DNA of 64,000 bases. Source: JABMOV01 sp964344305 (GTDB lineage Bacteria; Fidelibacterota; Marinisomatia; Marinisomatales; JABMOV01). The position numbers and the translations under genes were made by a program. The DNA lies in assembly GCA_964344305.1 (NCBI GenBank), contig CAYFMT010000002.1, positions 124,001 through 188,000 on the forward strand, given 5' to 3'. The notes under the pieces were generated by a model that saw only the letters and a list, made by a program, of their open reading frames with translations, was not told where the DNA came from and did no database searches. Shown one piece after another: positions 43,852-52,511 of this stretch. Position 1 is the stretch's first letter. Every line of letters begins with the position of its first letter.

Positions 43852-45897
43852 CTATCCGGTTTTCCAAATAAGAAGTATGATGATTGCTGCAAGAGCAAAT
43901 AGTATATACTGTTGAACACGCCCTGTCTGGATCACCCTTAATGCTTTACCTAATCGATTGGCGATTCGGCCGATACCATCCACTGCAAATTGATCAATGC
44001 CATCATAATCCAGTTTTCCGGTAATAGTGGAAAGGAATGTTGTCACACGACCAAATCCGTTAATGAAGTATTTATCGTACAGGTCCCAGTCCAGGTACGC
44101 CACTGTGTCTGCCAGTTTCAGTGCCGGTTTGTAGAATATTTTGTCGTACAGTTCGTCAATGAAAAATTTTCCAAATGAAAGTCGATATAACGGCTTGATA
44201 GCCCTGGCGGTATTTTCCGCAGAAATACTCCGCTTGAAATACATAAACCATGCAAGTCCAATACCGGATGCTGCCACTATCAGAGAGATGATCATGGCAT
44301 TCCAGTGGCTGTGATGTAGACCTTCTGTGATATCATGTGCCAATTGTCCACCCGGGACGAAGCTATCCCTATATTCCATGAGGTACATATACCAACCATG
44401 GTCAGAAAATGGATTGACATACGGCAAGGTGTAAAAAATAAAAATACTGAATACGCTTAAAAGGATAAGTGGAAATTTCATTTCCACAGGGGATTCATGA
44501 ATATGCTCATATACGGTTGGCATTTTTGGTTCATTATGGAAAGTCATAAAGATCATTCTGAACATATAAAATGCAGTAATAAGTGCGGCTCCAAAGCCGA
44601 ATACAGGCAACAGGAAATGCGCTGGATGGTGATGGGCGTATGCCAGTGTTCCTGCCAGGATGGCATCCTTGGAGAGAAAACCAGAGAAAAATGGTACACC
44701 GGCAATGGCCAGTGAACCAATAAGCATAGAGGCATAGGTCACAGGCATTTTGGATCTAAATCCACCCATGTTATTCATGTCCTGTGGGTCTGTCTCGTGG
44801 TCATTCAATTTATGTAAACCGTGGTGCATGGCATGGATAACACTTCCGGCTCCGTAAAATAGGTTGGCCTTGAACATGGCATGCGTAAGTAGATGGAAAA
44901 ATGCTGCAATATAGGCACCTGTCCCAACAGATAAAATCATGTACCCAAGCTGGCTGACGGTTGAATAGGCCAATACCTGTTTTATGTCCCGACGGGTAAT
45001 GGCAATCAGTGAAGCAAAAAACGCTGTAAACCCACCGATATAGGCAACGATTAGAAGGGCATCCGGTGTCATGACGCCAAACAGTCTCACCATCATATAA
45101 ACGCCGGCGGCAACCATGGTGGCTGCATGAATCAATGCAGAAACCGGTGTGGGACCTTCCATGGCGTCAGGGAGCCAGATATGCAATGGGAATTGGGCAG
45201 ACTTACCCACAGCGCCCATGAACAATCCAATACCTGCCACTGTCAGAGTAGTACCGGTAATTTTGCCTGCAGCCACTCCTGCGAACAAATCACTGTATGC
45301 AAAGGACCCGATGGCTGTGAAGAAAAGCATGATTCCTATGAAGAATCCAATATCCCCTACCCTGTTGGTAAGGAATGCTTTTTTCCCTGCATTTGCTGCA
45401 GAATCTTTCGTAAACCAGAATCCTATAAGCAGGTAAGAACTCAACCCCACTAATTCCCAGCTCATATACAGAAGCACCAGGTTATCCGACAACACAATAC
45501 CCAGCATGCTGAAGGTAAAGAGTGACAAGAATCCATAGTAACGATGGTACCCCGGGTCGCCTTCCATGTATTTGATGGAATAGATGTGGCTAAGTGTGGA
45601 AATAAGTGTAACCACCAATAACATGATGATGGTCATATTATCTATAAGGAATCCCAATTCGATCTGGAAGCTTCCAAGGTTCATCCAGGTGAAAGATTCC
45701 TGAACCACAAAATGTGGATCATAATTCAACAGCATTCCGGCAAACATGGAAATGGACAGCGTTAGCGCAATGACCACAGCTCCAATGGAAACCCAGTCCC
45801 CTTTTCTGGGGAGACGTTTACCGAAGAACGTTTGAATCACAAATGCCAGTAGAGGCATAAAATAAATAACCAGAGCATATTTCAGGAAAATATTCAT
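43852..45897 (-). CDS. nuoL: Complex I subunit L
   Basis: This 681-residue subunit has about 16 helices, including the long C-terminal lateral helix region. Typical segments are FLIDNMTIIMLLVVTLISTLSHIYS, LLYMSWELVGLSSYLLIGFW, KSAQFPLHIWLPDAMEGPTPVSALIHAATMVAAGVYMMVR near 233-272 and ITRRDIKQVLAYSTVSQLGYM. Length is that of NuoL (610-720). It overlaps nuoK by 4 bp. Confidence 0.98.
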   Translation of the reverse strand: MNIFLKYALVIYFMPLLAFVIQTFFGKRLPRKGDWVSIGAVVIALTLSISMFAGMLLNYDPHFVVQESFTWMNLGSFQIELGFLIDNMTIIMLLVVTLISTLSHIYSIKYMEGDPGYHRYYGFLSLFTFSMLGIVLSDNLVLLYMSWELVGLSSYLLIGFWFTKDSAANAGKKAFLTNRVGDIGFFIGIMLFFTAIGSFAYSDLFAGVAAGKITGTTLTVAGIGLFMGAVGKSAQFPLHIWLPDAMEGPTPVSALIHAATMVAAGVYMMVRLFGVMTPDALLIVAYIGGFTAFFASLIAITRRDIKQVLAYSTVSQLGYMILSVGTGAYIAAFFHLLTHAMFKANLFYGAGSVIHAMHHGLHKLNDHETDPQDMNNMGGFRSKMPVTYASMLIGSLAIAGVPFFSGFLSKDAILAGTLAYAHHHPAHFLLPVFGFGAALITAFYMFRMIFMTFHNEPKMPTVYEHIHESPVEMKFPLILLSVFSIFIFYTLPYVNPFSDHGWYMYLMEYRDSFVPGGQLAHDITEGLHHSHWNAMIISLIVAASGIGLAWFMYFKRSISAENTARAIKPLYRLSFGKFFIDELYDKIFYKPALKLADTVAYLDWDLYDKYFINGFGRVTTFLSTITGKLDYDGIDQFAVDGIGRIANRLGKALRVIQTGRVQQYILFALAAIIILLIWKTG

Positions 45898-46199
45898 CGG
45901 CTCAACTGGCTCACTTCATCAATATTGATGTTTTTAAAATTATTGAAGATATTGATAACGATGGCCAGCGCAACTGCTGCCTCCGCTGCTGCCATGATGA
46001 TAACAAAAAGTGAAAAAACCTGGCCAGAAATATTCATACCACCAAATTTTGCAAAGGCGATGAAATTGATATTCGCAGCATTCAGAATCAATTCTACCCC
46101 CATAAGCACGGCAACGGCATTTCTTCTAGTCATGATGGCAAATAATCCCAGTGAGAACAGGATGGCTGCAATAATCAGGTAAGTATTCAGGTAGTCCAT
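45894..46199 (-). CDS. nuoK: Complex I subunit K
   Basis: This 101-residue protein has three helices. LFAIMTRRNAVAVLMGVELILNAANINF near 20-47 contains the conserved membrane Glu, and the second Glu lies in AAAEAAVALAIVINIF. Size and motifs are exactly those of NuoK. It shares one base with the nuoJ stop and overlaps nuoL. Confidence 0.98.
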   Translation of the reverse strand: MDYLNTYLIIAAILFSLGLFAIMTRRNAVAVLMGVELILNAANINFIAFAKFGGMNISGQVFSLFVIIMAAAEAAVALAIVINIFNNFKNINIDEVSQLSR

Positions 46200-46687
46200 T
46201 ATGGGTTTTTCCTCGACAATACTGCTGCACCAATCAAGGCTGCAAGCAACAGGACAGACGCCACTTCAAATGGCAGTAGATATCCTGTCATAATCTGCGT
46301 CCCAATTTCATGAACCGTGCTTTCAGGTTCCATGGCTGCAACCTGTTTCCATGGTGTGGACTGAATAAGATAGGCAAGGCCAACCAGGATGAGTATGGCT
46401 ATCCCACCTCCAAGACCCCGGTGCATGCTTCCATGGGATATATTCACGGAAGAGATGCGATGGGTCAACATGATTCCGAAAAGAATTAGAACAAGGATTC
46501 CACCGACATAAACCATCACCTGAACACCAGCCATGAAGTCTGCCCATAAAAACACGTACAAACCGGCGATACCAAAAAGTGTAAAGAACAATCCCACTGC
46601 GGAATACACGAGGTTTCGGCTTGTTACCACTAGAACTGCCGATCCCAGTGTCAAGGCGACCACTATCCAAAACCCAATTGTTATCAT
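46199..46687 (-). CDS. nuoJ: Complex I subunit J
   Basis: This 162-residue protein has five helices. The conserved motif is the VFLWADFMAGVQVMVYVGGILVLILFGIMLTHR region near 46-78, which includes the pi-bulge helix, and LLLAALIGAAVLSRKNP ends the protein. It overlaps nuoI by 4 bp and nuoK by 1 bp. Confidence 0.97.
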   Translation of the reverse strand: MITIGFWIVVALTLGSAVLVVTSRNLVYSAVGLFFTLFGIAGLYVFLWADFMAGVQVMVYVGGILVLILFGIMLTHRISSVNISHGSMHRGLGGGIAILILVGLAYLIQSTPWKQVAAMEPESTVHEIGTQIMTGYLLPFEVASVLLLAALIGAAVLSRKNP

Positions 46688-47256
46688 GCCTCTGCCTCTT
46701 TCTTAATCGGAGGTGGTGGCGCAGAATACTTGTCTATTTCTTCCTGGGTGGCTATGGCAAATTTGTATATAAGGTTGTTCCTGTCATACTCCGAAAACTC
46801 ATAATCGATGGGTGTTTTATGGGAGTTTGGTCCACCGGTCATATAAATACATTCCTCAGGACAGGGGAATGTGCACAGGTTACAGTACATACATTCACTC
46901 ATATCAATGTCATGACGTGTAACAAGCAATCGCTTTACTGTATCATTGGATGTTACCCCAAGGTCCGTACCTTTTGGAACTTTCATGGCATCCACGGCAA
47001 TGCAACCAACTGGACAGGCTCTTTCGCATTTTTTGCATCCTGTACAATCATCAATATCCACCACCAGCCTGGACCGAATCACATTATAGTCTTGAGGGTC
47101 AAATCCAATATTTCTTTCAGGGCGTGGCCATTTTTCTTCAGGGTATTGCAGTGTAACATTACCCTTCCTGGCACGCCAGATGTGAGCCCATGTAATTCCC
47201 AATCCCGTTAGCATGGTGGAGACAGATTCCCATATATTGACGATATATCTACTCAT
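46684..47256 (-). CDS. nuoI: Complex I subunit I, two [4Fe-4S] ferredoxin
   Basis: This 190-residue subunit carries clusters N6a and N6b. Cys71, 74, 77 and 81 (CTGCKKCERACPVGC) and Cys122, 125, 128 and 132 (CMYCNLCTFPCPEEC) are present. I take the start at 47256, where ATG overlaps the nuoH stop as TAATG. The open frame continues upstream to 47376, but those 40 residues would lie inside nuoH and look unlike NuoI. It has a normal N-terminal amphipathic stretch before the ferredoxin fold. Confidence 0.95.
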   Translation of the reverse strand: MSRYIVNIWESVSTMLTGLGITWAHIWRARKGNVTLQYPEEKWPRPERNIGFDPQDYNVIRSRLVVDIDDCTGCKKCERACPVGCIAVDAMKVPKGTDLGVTSNDTVKRLLVTRHDIDMSECMYCNLCTFPCPEECIYMTGGPNSHKTPIDYEFSEYDRNNLIYKFAIATQEEIDKYSAPPPPIKKEAEA

Positions 47257-48305
47257 TACACACCTACTATTAGCATCCAGAGTCCAACACCGAATATATT
47301 GATCAGCGCAATTGGTAAAAGATATTTCCATGCCACGGACATGAGCTGATCCACACGTAGTCTTGGAAATGTCCACCTAAACCATATTATGATGAACATA
47401 AGGAACAGGAGTTTGCTCATAAACCAGAATAATCCCCAAACCGGTCCGTCGAGATACCCGGGTATAAGGCTTTGCCATCCCCCGAGGAACGCCACCGTGG
47501 CGATCCCACAAACAACAAACATATTGGCATACTCACTCAGGAAGAAAAATGCCCAGCGAAGTCCAGAATATTCGGTCATGAAGCCGGCCACAAGTTCACT
47601 TTCAGCTTCAGGAATATCAAATGGTGTGCGGTTTGTTTCCGCTACCCCGGCAATGAAATAAATGAAGAATCCTATAAAGGCAAATGGACTGTGGAATACG
47701 ATCCAGTTGGGTAAAAAGCCCCAAATGGTGCCAGACTGTGCTTCTATAATTCCCTGGAGGCTAATGGTACCAGTAATCATGATGGCTAATACGATGGACA
47801 ACGCGGCTGGTATTTCATAACTCACAATTTGTGCAGCTGAACGCATGGCACCGTAGAGAGACCATTTATTATCGGATGCCCAGCCGGCAAGGATCATACC
47901 AATGACCCCAAGTGAACTCACTGCCAGGATATAAAACACACCGATATTTACATCGATGACCTGAATAGTGGAACTGAACGGCAATGCGGAAATGGCAATG
48001 AATGCACCAATAAACACAACAAATGGTGCCATGATAAACAGTTTTCGATCAGCAGCCCGAGGAATAACATCTTCCTTGAGAAGAAGCTTCAGGGTATCGG
48101 CAATAGTCTGCAATAATCCCCATTTTCCTGCATGGAAACCGGCACCCTGACCCATGGGCCCAACCCTATCCTGAATAAACGCAGATACTTTTCGTTCAAC
48201 ATAAACAGCAACTAGGGCATTAATGGCCATGACACCAAACAGGAGAATTCCTGCAAGTAAAAACCATGTCAACCACCAGCCCAATGCTAATTGATCAGAA
48301 ATCAT
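47256..48305 (-). CDS. nuoH: Complex I subunit H
   Basis: This 349-residue membrane subunit with eight helices forms the quinone channel. Family segments are VERKVSAFIQDRVGPMGQGA near 31-50, GWASDNKWSLYGAMRSAAQIVSYEIP near 140-165, ETNRTPFDIPEAESELVAGFMTEYSG near 222-247 and WFRWTFPRLRVDQLM near 310-324. It overlaps nuoD by 4 bp and nuoI by 1 bp. Confidence 0.98.
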   Translation of the reverse strand: MISDQLALGWWLTWFLLAGILLFGVMAINALVAVYVERKVSAFIQDRVGPMGQGAGFHAGKWGLLQTIADTLKLLLKEDVIPRAADRKLFIMAPFVVFIGAFIAISALPFSSTIQVIDVNIGVFYILAVSSLGVIGMILAGWASDNKWSLYGAMRSAAQIVSYEIPAALSIVLAIMITGTISLQGIIEAQSGTIWGFLPNWIVFHSPFAFIGFFIYFIAGVAETNRTPFDIPEAESELVAGFMTEYSGLRWAFFFLSEYANMFVVCGIATVAFLGGWQSLIPGYLDGPVWGLFWFMSKLLFLMFIIIWFRWTFPRLRVDQLMSVAWKYLLPIALINIFGVGLWMLIVGV

Positions 48306-49444
48306 CTGTCAATTTCCCCCAATACTATATCCAGACTCCCCAGGATGGCCAGCACATCAGAGAGCATCCATCCTCTGGAGATTTCGCTTAACACACTCAG
48401 GGCAGTAAATGCCGGTGATCGCATTTTTAACCGAACCGGTTTTGGTTTCCCATCACTGATAATGTAGTAGCCAAGGTCACCTCTTGGTGTTTCTGTACGG
48501 CTGTATACGGATCCTTTCGGCGGTCGAATTTTTTTAGGTAGCGCTTCGTGCACATTCCCTTCTTTCGGCATTTGATTCAATGCCTGACGAATGATTTTCA
48601 CACTTTCACGCATTTCAAGAATCCGGACCCAGTAACGATCCCAGCAATCACCAACGGTACCCATGGTACCCTCGCCAACGGGAATGTCGAAATCAAACCG
48701 GTCGTATATTGAATAGGGATCGTTTCTTCTCAAATCCCAGTTAACACCAGATCCACGTAGGTTGGGACCTGTCACGCCAAAATCAATAGCCACATCCGGT
48801 GGAAGTACACCCACATCGGCGGTGCGCTCAATAAAAATCTTATTGTAAGAAAGAAGATTGTTGTATTCATCAATTTCAGGTTCGAATTCATCCAAAAACT
48901 TGAAGGTGGCTTCAATAAACCCTACAGGCAGATCATGGGAAACGCCTCCCACCCACATATAATTATAGAGCAATCGAGCGCCACAGGTCATTTCGAATAA
49001 ATCCAGAATTCTTTCCCGATCTCTGAACATATATAAAAACGGTGTAAATGCCCCAATATCAAGACCAAATGTCCCAAGGGCCAGAAGATGGCTGGCGATG
49101 CGGTTCATTTCTGCCATGATGACCCGGATATATTCTACTTTTTCCGGGACGCTTATTTCCATCAGCTCTTCCATGGCTACAACATAACCAAAATTGTTGT
49201 TCATGGCGGCGATGTAGTCACATCGATCCGTATAAGGTACCACCTGCTCATAGGTCATATTTTCACAGTGCTTTTCAAAGCATCTGTGTAAATAACCGAT
49301 GATGGGAGTGATTTCAGAAACGATCTCCCCATCCGTTTTTACACGCAGTCTTAATACACCATGAGTACTGGGATGTTGAGGCCCGATATTCAGGACCATC
49401 TCATCCCCATGGATTGATTCATTCTGGATCACAGGACTGGTCAT
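48302..49444 (-). CDS. nuoD: Complex I subunit D
   Basis: This 49-kDa-type subunit of about 380 residues helps build the quinone site. LNIGPQHPSTHGVLRLRV near the start holds the conserved His loop, and GVSHDLP, GVTGPNLRGSGVNWDLR and TETPRGDLGYYIISDG follow in order. Two ATGs three codons apart can start it. I prefer 49444, which overlaps the nuoC stop as TAATG like nuoH/nuoI; 49453 would add Met-Gly-Ile. It is separate from nuoC (no CD fusion). Confidence 0.96.
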   Translation of the reverse strand: MTSPVIQNESIHGDEMVLNIGPQHPSTHGVLRLRVKTDGEIVSEITPIIGYLHRCFEKHCENMTYEQVVPYTDRCDYIAAMNNNFGYVVAMEELMEISVPEKVEYIRVIMAEMNRIASHLLALGTFGLDIGAFTPFLYMFRDRERILDLFEMTCGARLLYNYMWVGGVSHDLPVGFIEATFKFLDEFEPEIDEYNNLLSYNKIFIERTADVGVLPPDVAIDFGVTGPNLRGSGVNWDLRRNDPYSIYDRFDFDIPVGEGTMGTVGDCWDRYWVRILEMRESVKIIRQALNQMPKEGNVHEALPKKIRPPKGSVYSRTETPRGDLGYYIISDGKPKPVRLKMRSPAFTALSVLSEISRGWMLSDVLAILGSLDIVLGEIDR

Positions 49445-49929
49445 TATTCCCATACTTCTTTCACTTTTGGAAGGATGATCCCGTGATAAGCTTCAGGTTC
49501 TTCATAATCTTTCCGCAGCGGATACCCTGCCCAGTCTTCCGGGAGCAACATACGCCTCAAATCAGGATGGTCTATAAATATTATCCCAACCATATCATAG
49601 ACTTCCCGCTCGAACCAGTTGGCAATCTGCCACACATCAGATACGGTGGGAATGGATGGGTTATCTCTTGAAACTGAGATGCGAATCTCAAGCTTGTGAT
49701 TGTGTTTCATGGAATGAAGATTGTATCGTGCTTCCAGACCTTCTTCAACTCCAAGATCCACGCCGGTGATACACATGCAGGAATCAAATTCCAATCCCTC
49801 GGTTTTCTTGAGAAAAGCAGCAACAGAATTCCATTTCTCCGGGTTCATTTGAATGTGTCCGGATTCTTCCTGCTCGATGACAGCGTCTGGAAACTCTGCC
49901 GATAATTTTTCAAGGAAAACCGCGCTCAT
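49444..49929 (-). CDS. nuoC: Complex I subunit C
   Basis: This 161-residue 30-kDa-type subunit shows LEFDSCMCITGVDLGVEEGLEARYNLHSMKHN and SVSRDNPSIPTVSDVWQIANWFEREVYDMVGIIFIDHPDLRRMLLPEDWAGYPLRKDYE. The WFEREVYDM(V/F)GI core and the final PLRKDYE stretch are diagnostic. Both ends are interlocked with neighbours by 1-4 bp. Confidence 0.97.
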   Translation of the reverse strand: MSAVFLEKLSAEFPDAVIEQEESGHIQMNPEKWNSVAAFLKKTEGLEFDSCMCITGVDLGVEEGLEARYNLHSMKHNHKLEIRISVSRDNPSIPTVSDVWQIANWFEREVYDMVGIIFIDHPDLRRMLLPEDWAGYPLRKDYEEPEAYHGIILPKVKEVWE

Positions 49930-50420
49930 AATACATTCGTTCGAGTGAGAGGACGCTCTTGACTAATTTTTTCCTGTAGCTTGATCAACCCTTCCAACAG
50001 GGCTTCAGGTCGAGGTGGGCAACCAGGGACATACACATCCACCGGTACAACAAGGTCCACACCTTTCAATACATGGTATCCATGAGGCGTGTAGGGTCCA
50101 CCGCTGGTGGCACATGATCCCATGGCAATGACATATTTGGGATCTGCCATTTGTTCGTACAGTTTTTTTACACGAAGGGCCATCTTCATAGTGACAGTTC
50201 CTGCCACAATCATGACATCGGCCTGTCTTGGGGATGAGCGGGGCATCATTCCAATACGATCCAGATCATGACGACTGGCAGCTGTTGCCATCATTTCTAT
50301 GGCGCAACAGGCCAACCCAAACTGGAAATACCAGGGAGATGTTGAGCGGGACCAGCTTAAGACCTGATCCAGCTTGGCGACGATAATATTGTCCTGGAAT
50401 TTTTGTTCGAGCATGCCCAT
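49926..50420 (-). CDS. nuoB: Complex I subunit B, cluster N2 subunit
   Basis: This is a 164-residue subunit. The N2 ligands are Cys38-Cys39 (tandem, GLACCAIEMM), Cys103 (MGSCATSGGPY) and Cys134 (VPGCPPRPEALL). RHDLDRIGMMPRSSPRQADVM near 50-70 is also typical. It follows nuoA after 6 bp. Confidence 0.98.
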   Translation of the reverse strand: MGMLEQKFQDNIIVAKLDQVLSWSRSTSPWYFQFGLACCAIEMMATAASRHDLDRIGMMPRSSPRQADVMIVAGTVTMKMALRVKKLYEQMADPKYVIAMGSCATSGGPYTPHGYHVLKGVDLVVPVDVYVPGCPPRPEALLEGLIKLQEKISQERPLTRTNVL

Positions 50421-50426
50421 AATTGT

Positions 50427-50834
50427 TTAATCCTTGCCCAGATGTTTGTATCGCCCGGATGCATATTTTAATTGGAGTTTCACCCAATCCAGATCCGCCT
50501 TTTTCCAGACATAGGCCAGACCCACGATGAGAATGAGGAGAAACAGAGCCATTTCTACAAATGCAACCAATCCCATATCCTTAAACACGGCTGCCCATGG
50601 GAACAGAAATACCACTTCCACATCAAAAATGAGAAAAATAAGGGCAATAACATAAAATCTAATATTAAACTGGATCATGGCGGGACCTTCAGGTTCTTCA
50701 CCGCATTCATACGTATCCAGCTTTTCACGGGTAGGTTTTGATGGCGCAATAATCCTTGAAACTGCCAATAGAACGGATAGGAGGACAATCCCCAATACGA
50801 TGAAGAGTAGAACGGCGCCGAAGTCTTGAATCAT
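50427..50834 (-). CDS. nuoA: Complex I subunit A
   Basis: This is a 135-residue three-helix subunit. YECGEEPEGPAMIQFNIRFYVIALIFLIFDVEVVFLFPWA near 43-82 includes the conserved Cys loop and the Asp/Glu pair of helix 2. It opens the nuoABCDHIJKLMN run. Because nuoE, nuoF and nuoG are absent from the run, electrons probably do not enter from NADH through the usual dehydrogenase module. Confidence 0.97.
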   Translation of the reverse strand: MIQDFGAVLLFIVLGIVLLSVLLAVSRIIAPSKPTREKLDTYECGEEPEGPAMIQFNIRFYVIALIFLIFDVEVVFLFPWAAVFKDMGLVAFVEMALFLLILIVGLAYVWKKADLDWVKLQLKYASGRYKHLGKD

Positions 50835-51061
50835 AAATCAATCATACTGTAATAAGCGTCAAATTTAGAGATTTGCCCTTTGGGAAATCAATTAATTTTC
50901 AGAGTATCATGTCTTCTTTTTATTGGTCATTCAGTCAGTGATTTGAATTTGGATAATTTCAGCATTCAAAATCGACTTAGTGATAGTGATTCACAATTTT
51001 AATAATTGATCATCGTGTCCTTTGTATTGAAGGGCATGCAGGTTACTCATTAATTTTTGCC
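50835..51061. promoter_or_regulatory. Divergent intergenic region nuoA / proline dehydrogenase
   Basis: These 227 AT-rich bases must hold the promoter for the 17-kb nuo-nqr-apbE block on the minus strand and one for proline dehydrogenase on the plus strand. A TTTGAC lies near 50860 on the minus strand, but no good -10 follows at normal spacing. I see no hairpin, operator-like palindrome or small gene. Confidence 0.4.
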
Positions 51062-51976
51062 ATGTCGTGGATGAATTCCTCCCTTGCTGCACTGCTTCCC
51101 CTGTTCCCGAAATGGGCTGTTCGTCCTTTTGCATCGCCATACGTGGCCGGTGAAACCATGAATGAAGCCCTTGATATTGTGGAATCTCTCAATGGCAAAG
51201 GATTTAAAGCCACCATGGATATCCTTGGGGAGCATGTCCAGAACGAGGAAGAATCCAGGGTCATTCGAGATGCATATATTGCTTTATACAACCAGATAGC
51301 TGACAGGAAACTGGACACAAATATTTCGCTGAAGCTAACACATCTTGGGATGGAAATTGACCCGGGTCTTGCAGAAGAAAATGTCACGGATATACTGGAG
51401 GTGGCAAAGGATCATGGGAATTTTCTTCGCATCGATATGGAAAATTCACCTTACACAGATGAAACCATTCGTGTTTACCAGAACTGTCTGAAACGGTATC
51501 ACCGTGTTGGTACGGTTCTCCAGGCTTATCTCTACCGCACTCTGGATGATATTGAATCGCTGAATGCTCCATCTTTTAATTGCCGCATCTGTAAAGGGAT
51601 TTACAGGGAGTCCCCGAGGATCGCCATCCAGGATCCGGAATCCATCAATGTCAACTTCCTGGAAGCAGCACAACAGTTGATCCTGGGTGGAAGTTACGCT
51701 GCCATCGCTACCCATGACATATCCCTGATTGATGCCATGGAATCCTGGATCAGGGACAATAATATTCCTAACAACAGATACGAATTCCAGGTCTTGTATG
51801 GGGTGCCCATGAATGGACGTCTGGAGGCACTGCTTGAACACGGTCATGTGGTACGGATTTATGTTCCCTTTGGTGAATCATGGTTTGACTATTCCGTACG
51901 GAGACTCAAGGAAAATCCAAATATCATGTGGTACGTGGTAAAGAACATGTTTAAGAAACGGTCCACCCATGAATGA
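51062..51976 (+). CDS. Proline dehydrogenase (monofunctional, PutA PRODH-type)
   Basis: This 304-residue FAD TIM-barrel protein oxidises proline to pyrroline-5-carboxylate and passes electrons to quinone. The segments are PFASPYVAGETMNEAL, ISLKLTHLGMEID near 80-92, FLRIDMENSPYTDETI near 120-135, QAYLYRTLDD, CRICKGIYRES near 173-183, ATHDISLID, YEFQVLYGVP and VRIYVPFGESWFDYSVRRLKENP near 259-281, with the Arg pair for the proline carboxylate. The usual partner, pyrroline-5-carboxylate dehydrogenase, is not in the window. It overlaps the next gene by 8 bp. Confidence 0.92.
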   Translation: MSWMNSSLAALLPLFPKWAVRPFASPYVAGETMNEALDIVESLNGKGFKATMDILGEHVQNEEESRVIRDAYIALYNQIADRKLDTNISLKLTHLGMEIDPGLAEENVTDILEVAKDHGNFLRIDMENSPYTDETIRVYQNCLKRYHRVGTVLQAYLYRTLDDIESLNAPSFNCRICKGIYRESPRIAIQDPESINVNFLEAAQQLILGGSYAAIATHDISLIDAMESWIRDNNIPNNRYEFQVLYGVPMNGRLEALLEHGHVVRIYVPFGESWFDYSVRRLKENPNIMWYVVKNMFKKRSTHE

Positions 51977-52376
51977 AATTGAAACCATCCAAAAAATTCT
52001 CGCCATGAAGACCATTGCTGTAGTGGGTCTTTCCCCTAAACCCATACGCCCAAGTCATGGTGTGGCTGCGTACATGAAATCCCAGGGATACACCATAATC
52101 CCTGTAAACCCGGGTTTTGATCACATTCTTGGTGAAACCTGTTATCCCAATCTTAATGCTATTCCCATTCCCGTAGATGTAGTGGATGTTTTCAGACGTC
52201 CAGAGCTTGTAGAACCCATCGTTGAAGATGCCATTTCCATTGGTGCAAAAGCATTATGGTTACAGGATGGAGTGGTTAATCATATTGCTGCAAAGAAAGC
52301 AGAGGATGCAGGAATGCTGGTGGTGATGGATGATTGTGTCTTACGACAACACAAGAGAATGATGAATTATAAATGA
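51969..52376 (+). CDS. CoA-binding (YccU/CoA-ligase Rossmann) domain protein
   Basis: This 135-residue protein is a single CoA_binding-2 Rossmann domain. IAVVGLSPKPIRPSHGVAAYMKSQGY lies near 17-42, IIPVNPG near 44-50, VVDVFRRPE near 72-80 and ALWLQDGVVNHIAAKKAEDAGMLVVMDDC near 98-126. YccU-like proteins bind CoA, but their function is unsettled. The last codons and the stop merge into a repeat-like region (see 52359-52511), so the C-terminus may have been shaped by that insertion. Confidence 0.9.
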   Translation: MNEIETIQKILAMKTIAVVGLSPKPIRPSHGVAAYMKSQGYTIIPVNPGFDHILGETCYPNLNAIPIPVDVVDVFRRPELVEPIVEDAISIGAKALWLQDGVVNHIAAKKAEDAGMLVVMDDCVLRQHKRMMNYK

Positions 52377-52511
52377 TGAATTACAAATTATTAATTGTGA
52401 ATAATGACCTCATTTCATTAACACTTTAACACCTATAAACATTAACACTTTACTCTTTTCACTTCTTCCATCTTCCTTCACCCTTCACACTTCTTCCTTT
52501 ACACTTCCCCT
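52359..52511 (+). repeat. 3'-flanking repeat element, copy A
   Basis: This stretch lies between the convergent ends of the CoA-binding protein and nadK. Read on the plus strand it has three parts in order: AATTATAAAT/ATTACAAATTATTAAT-type AT-rich sequence, then CACTTTAACAC-type octamer units, then a pyrimidine tract (CACTTCTTCC). Copy B at 62.3-62.5 kb has the same three parts in the same order on the other strand. An identical 18-mer, ATTAACACTTTAACACCT, is at 52417-52434 here. It supplies the stop codons of both flanking genes. Confidence 0.7.

Noticed and set aside
46621..47211. 196-codon open frame on the plus strand
   Set aside because: It is antisense to nuoI/nuoJ, whose cysteine motifs are clear. 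The plus-strand product has no recognisable domain or start site.
47257..47376. Longer nuoI start giving 40 extra N-terminal residues
   Set aside because: Those residues lie inside nuoH and include a run of stray Cys unlike NuoI; the TAATG junction at 47256 gives a normal NuoI.
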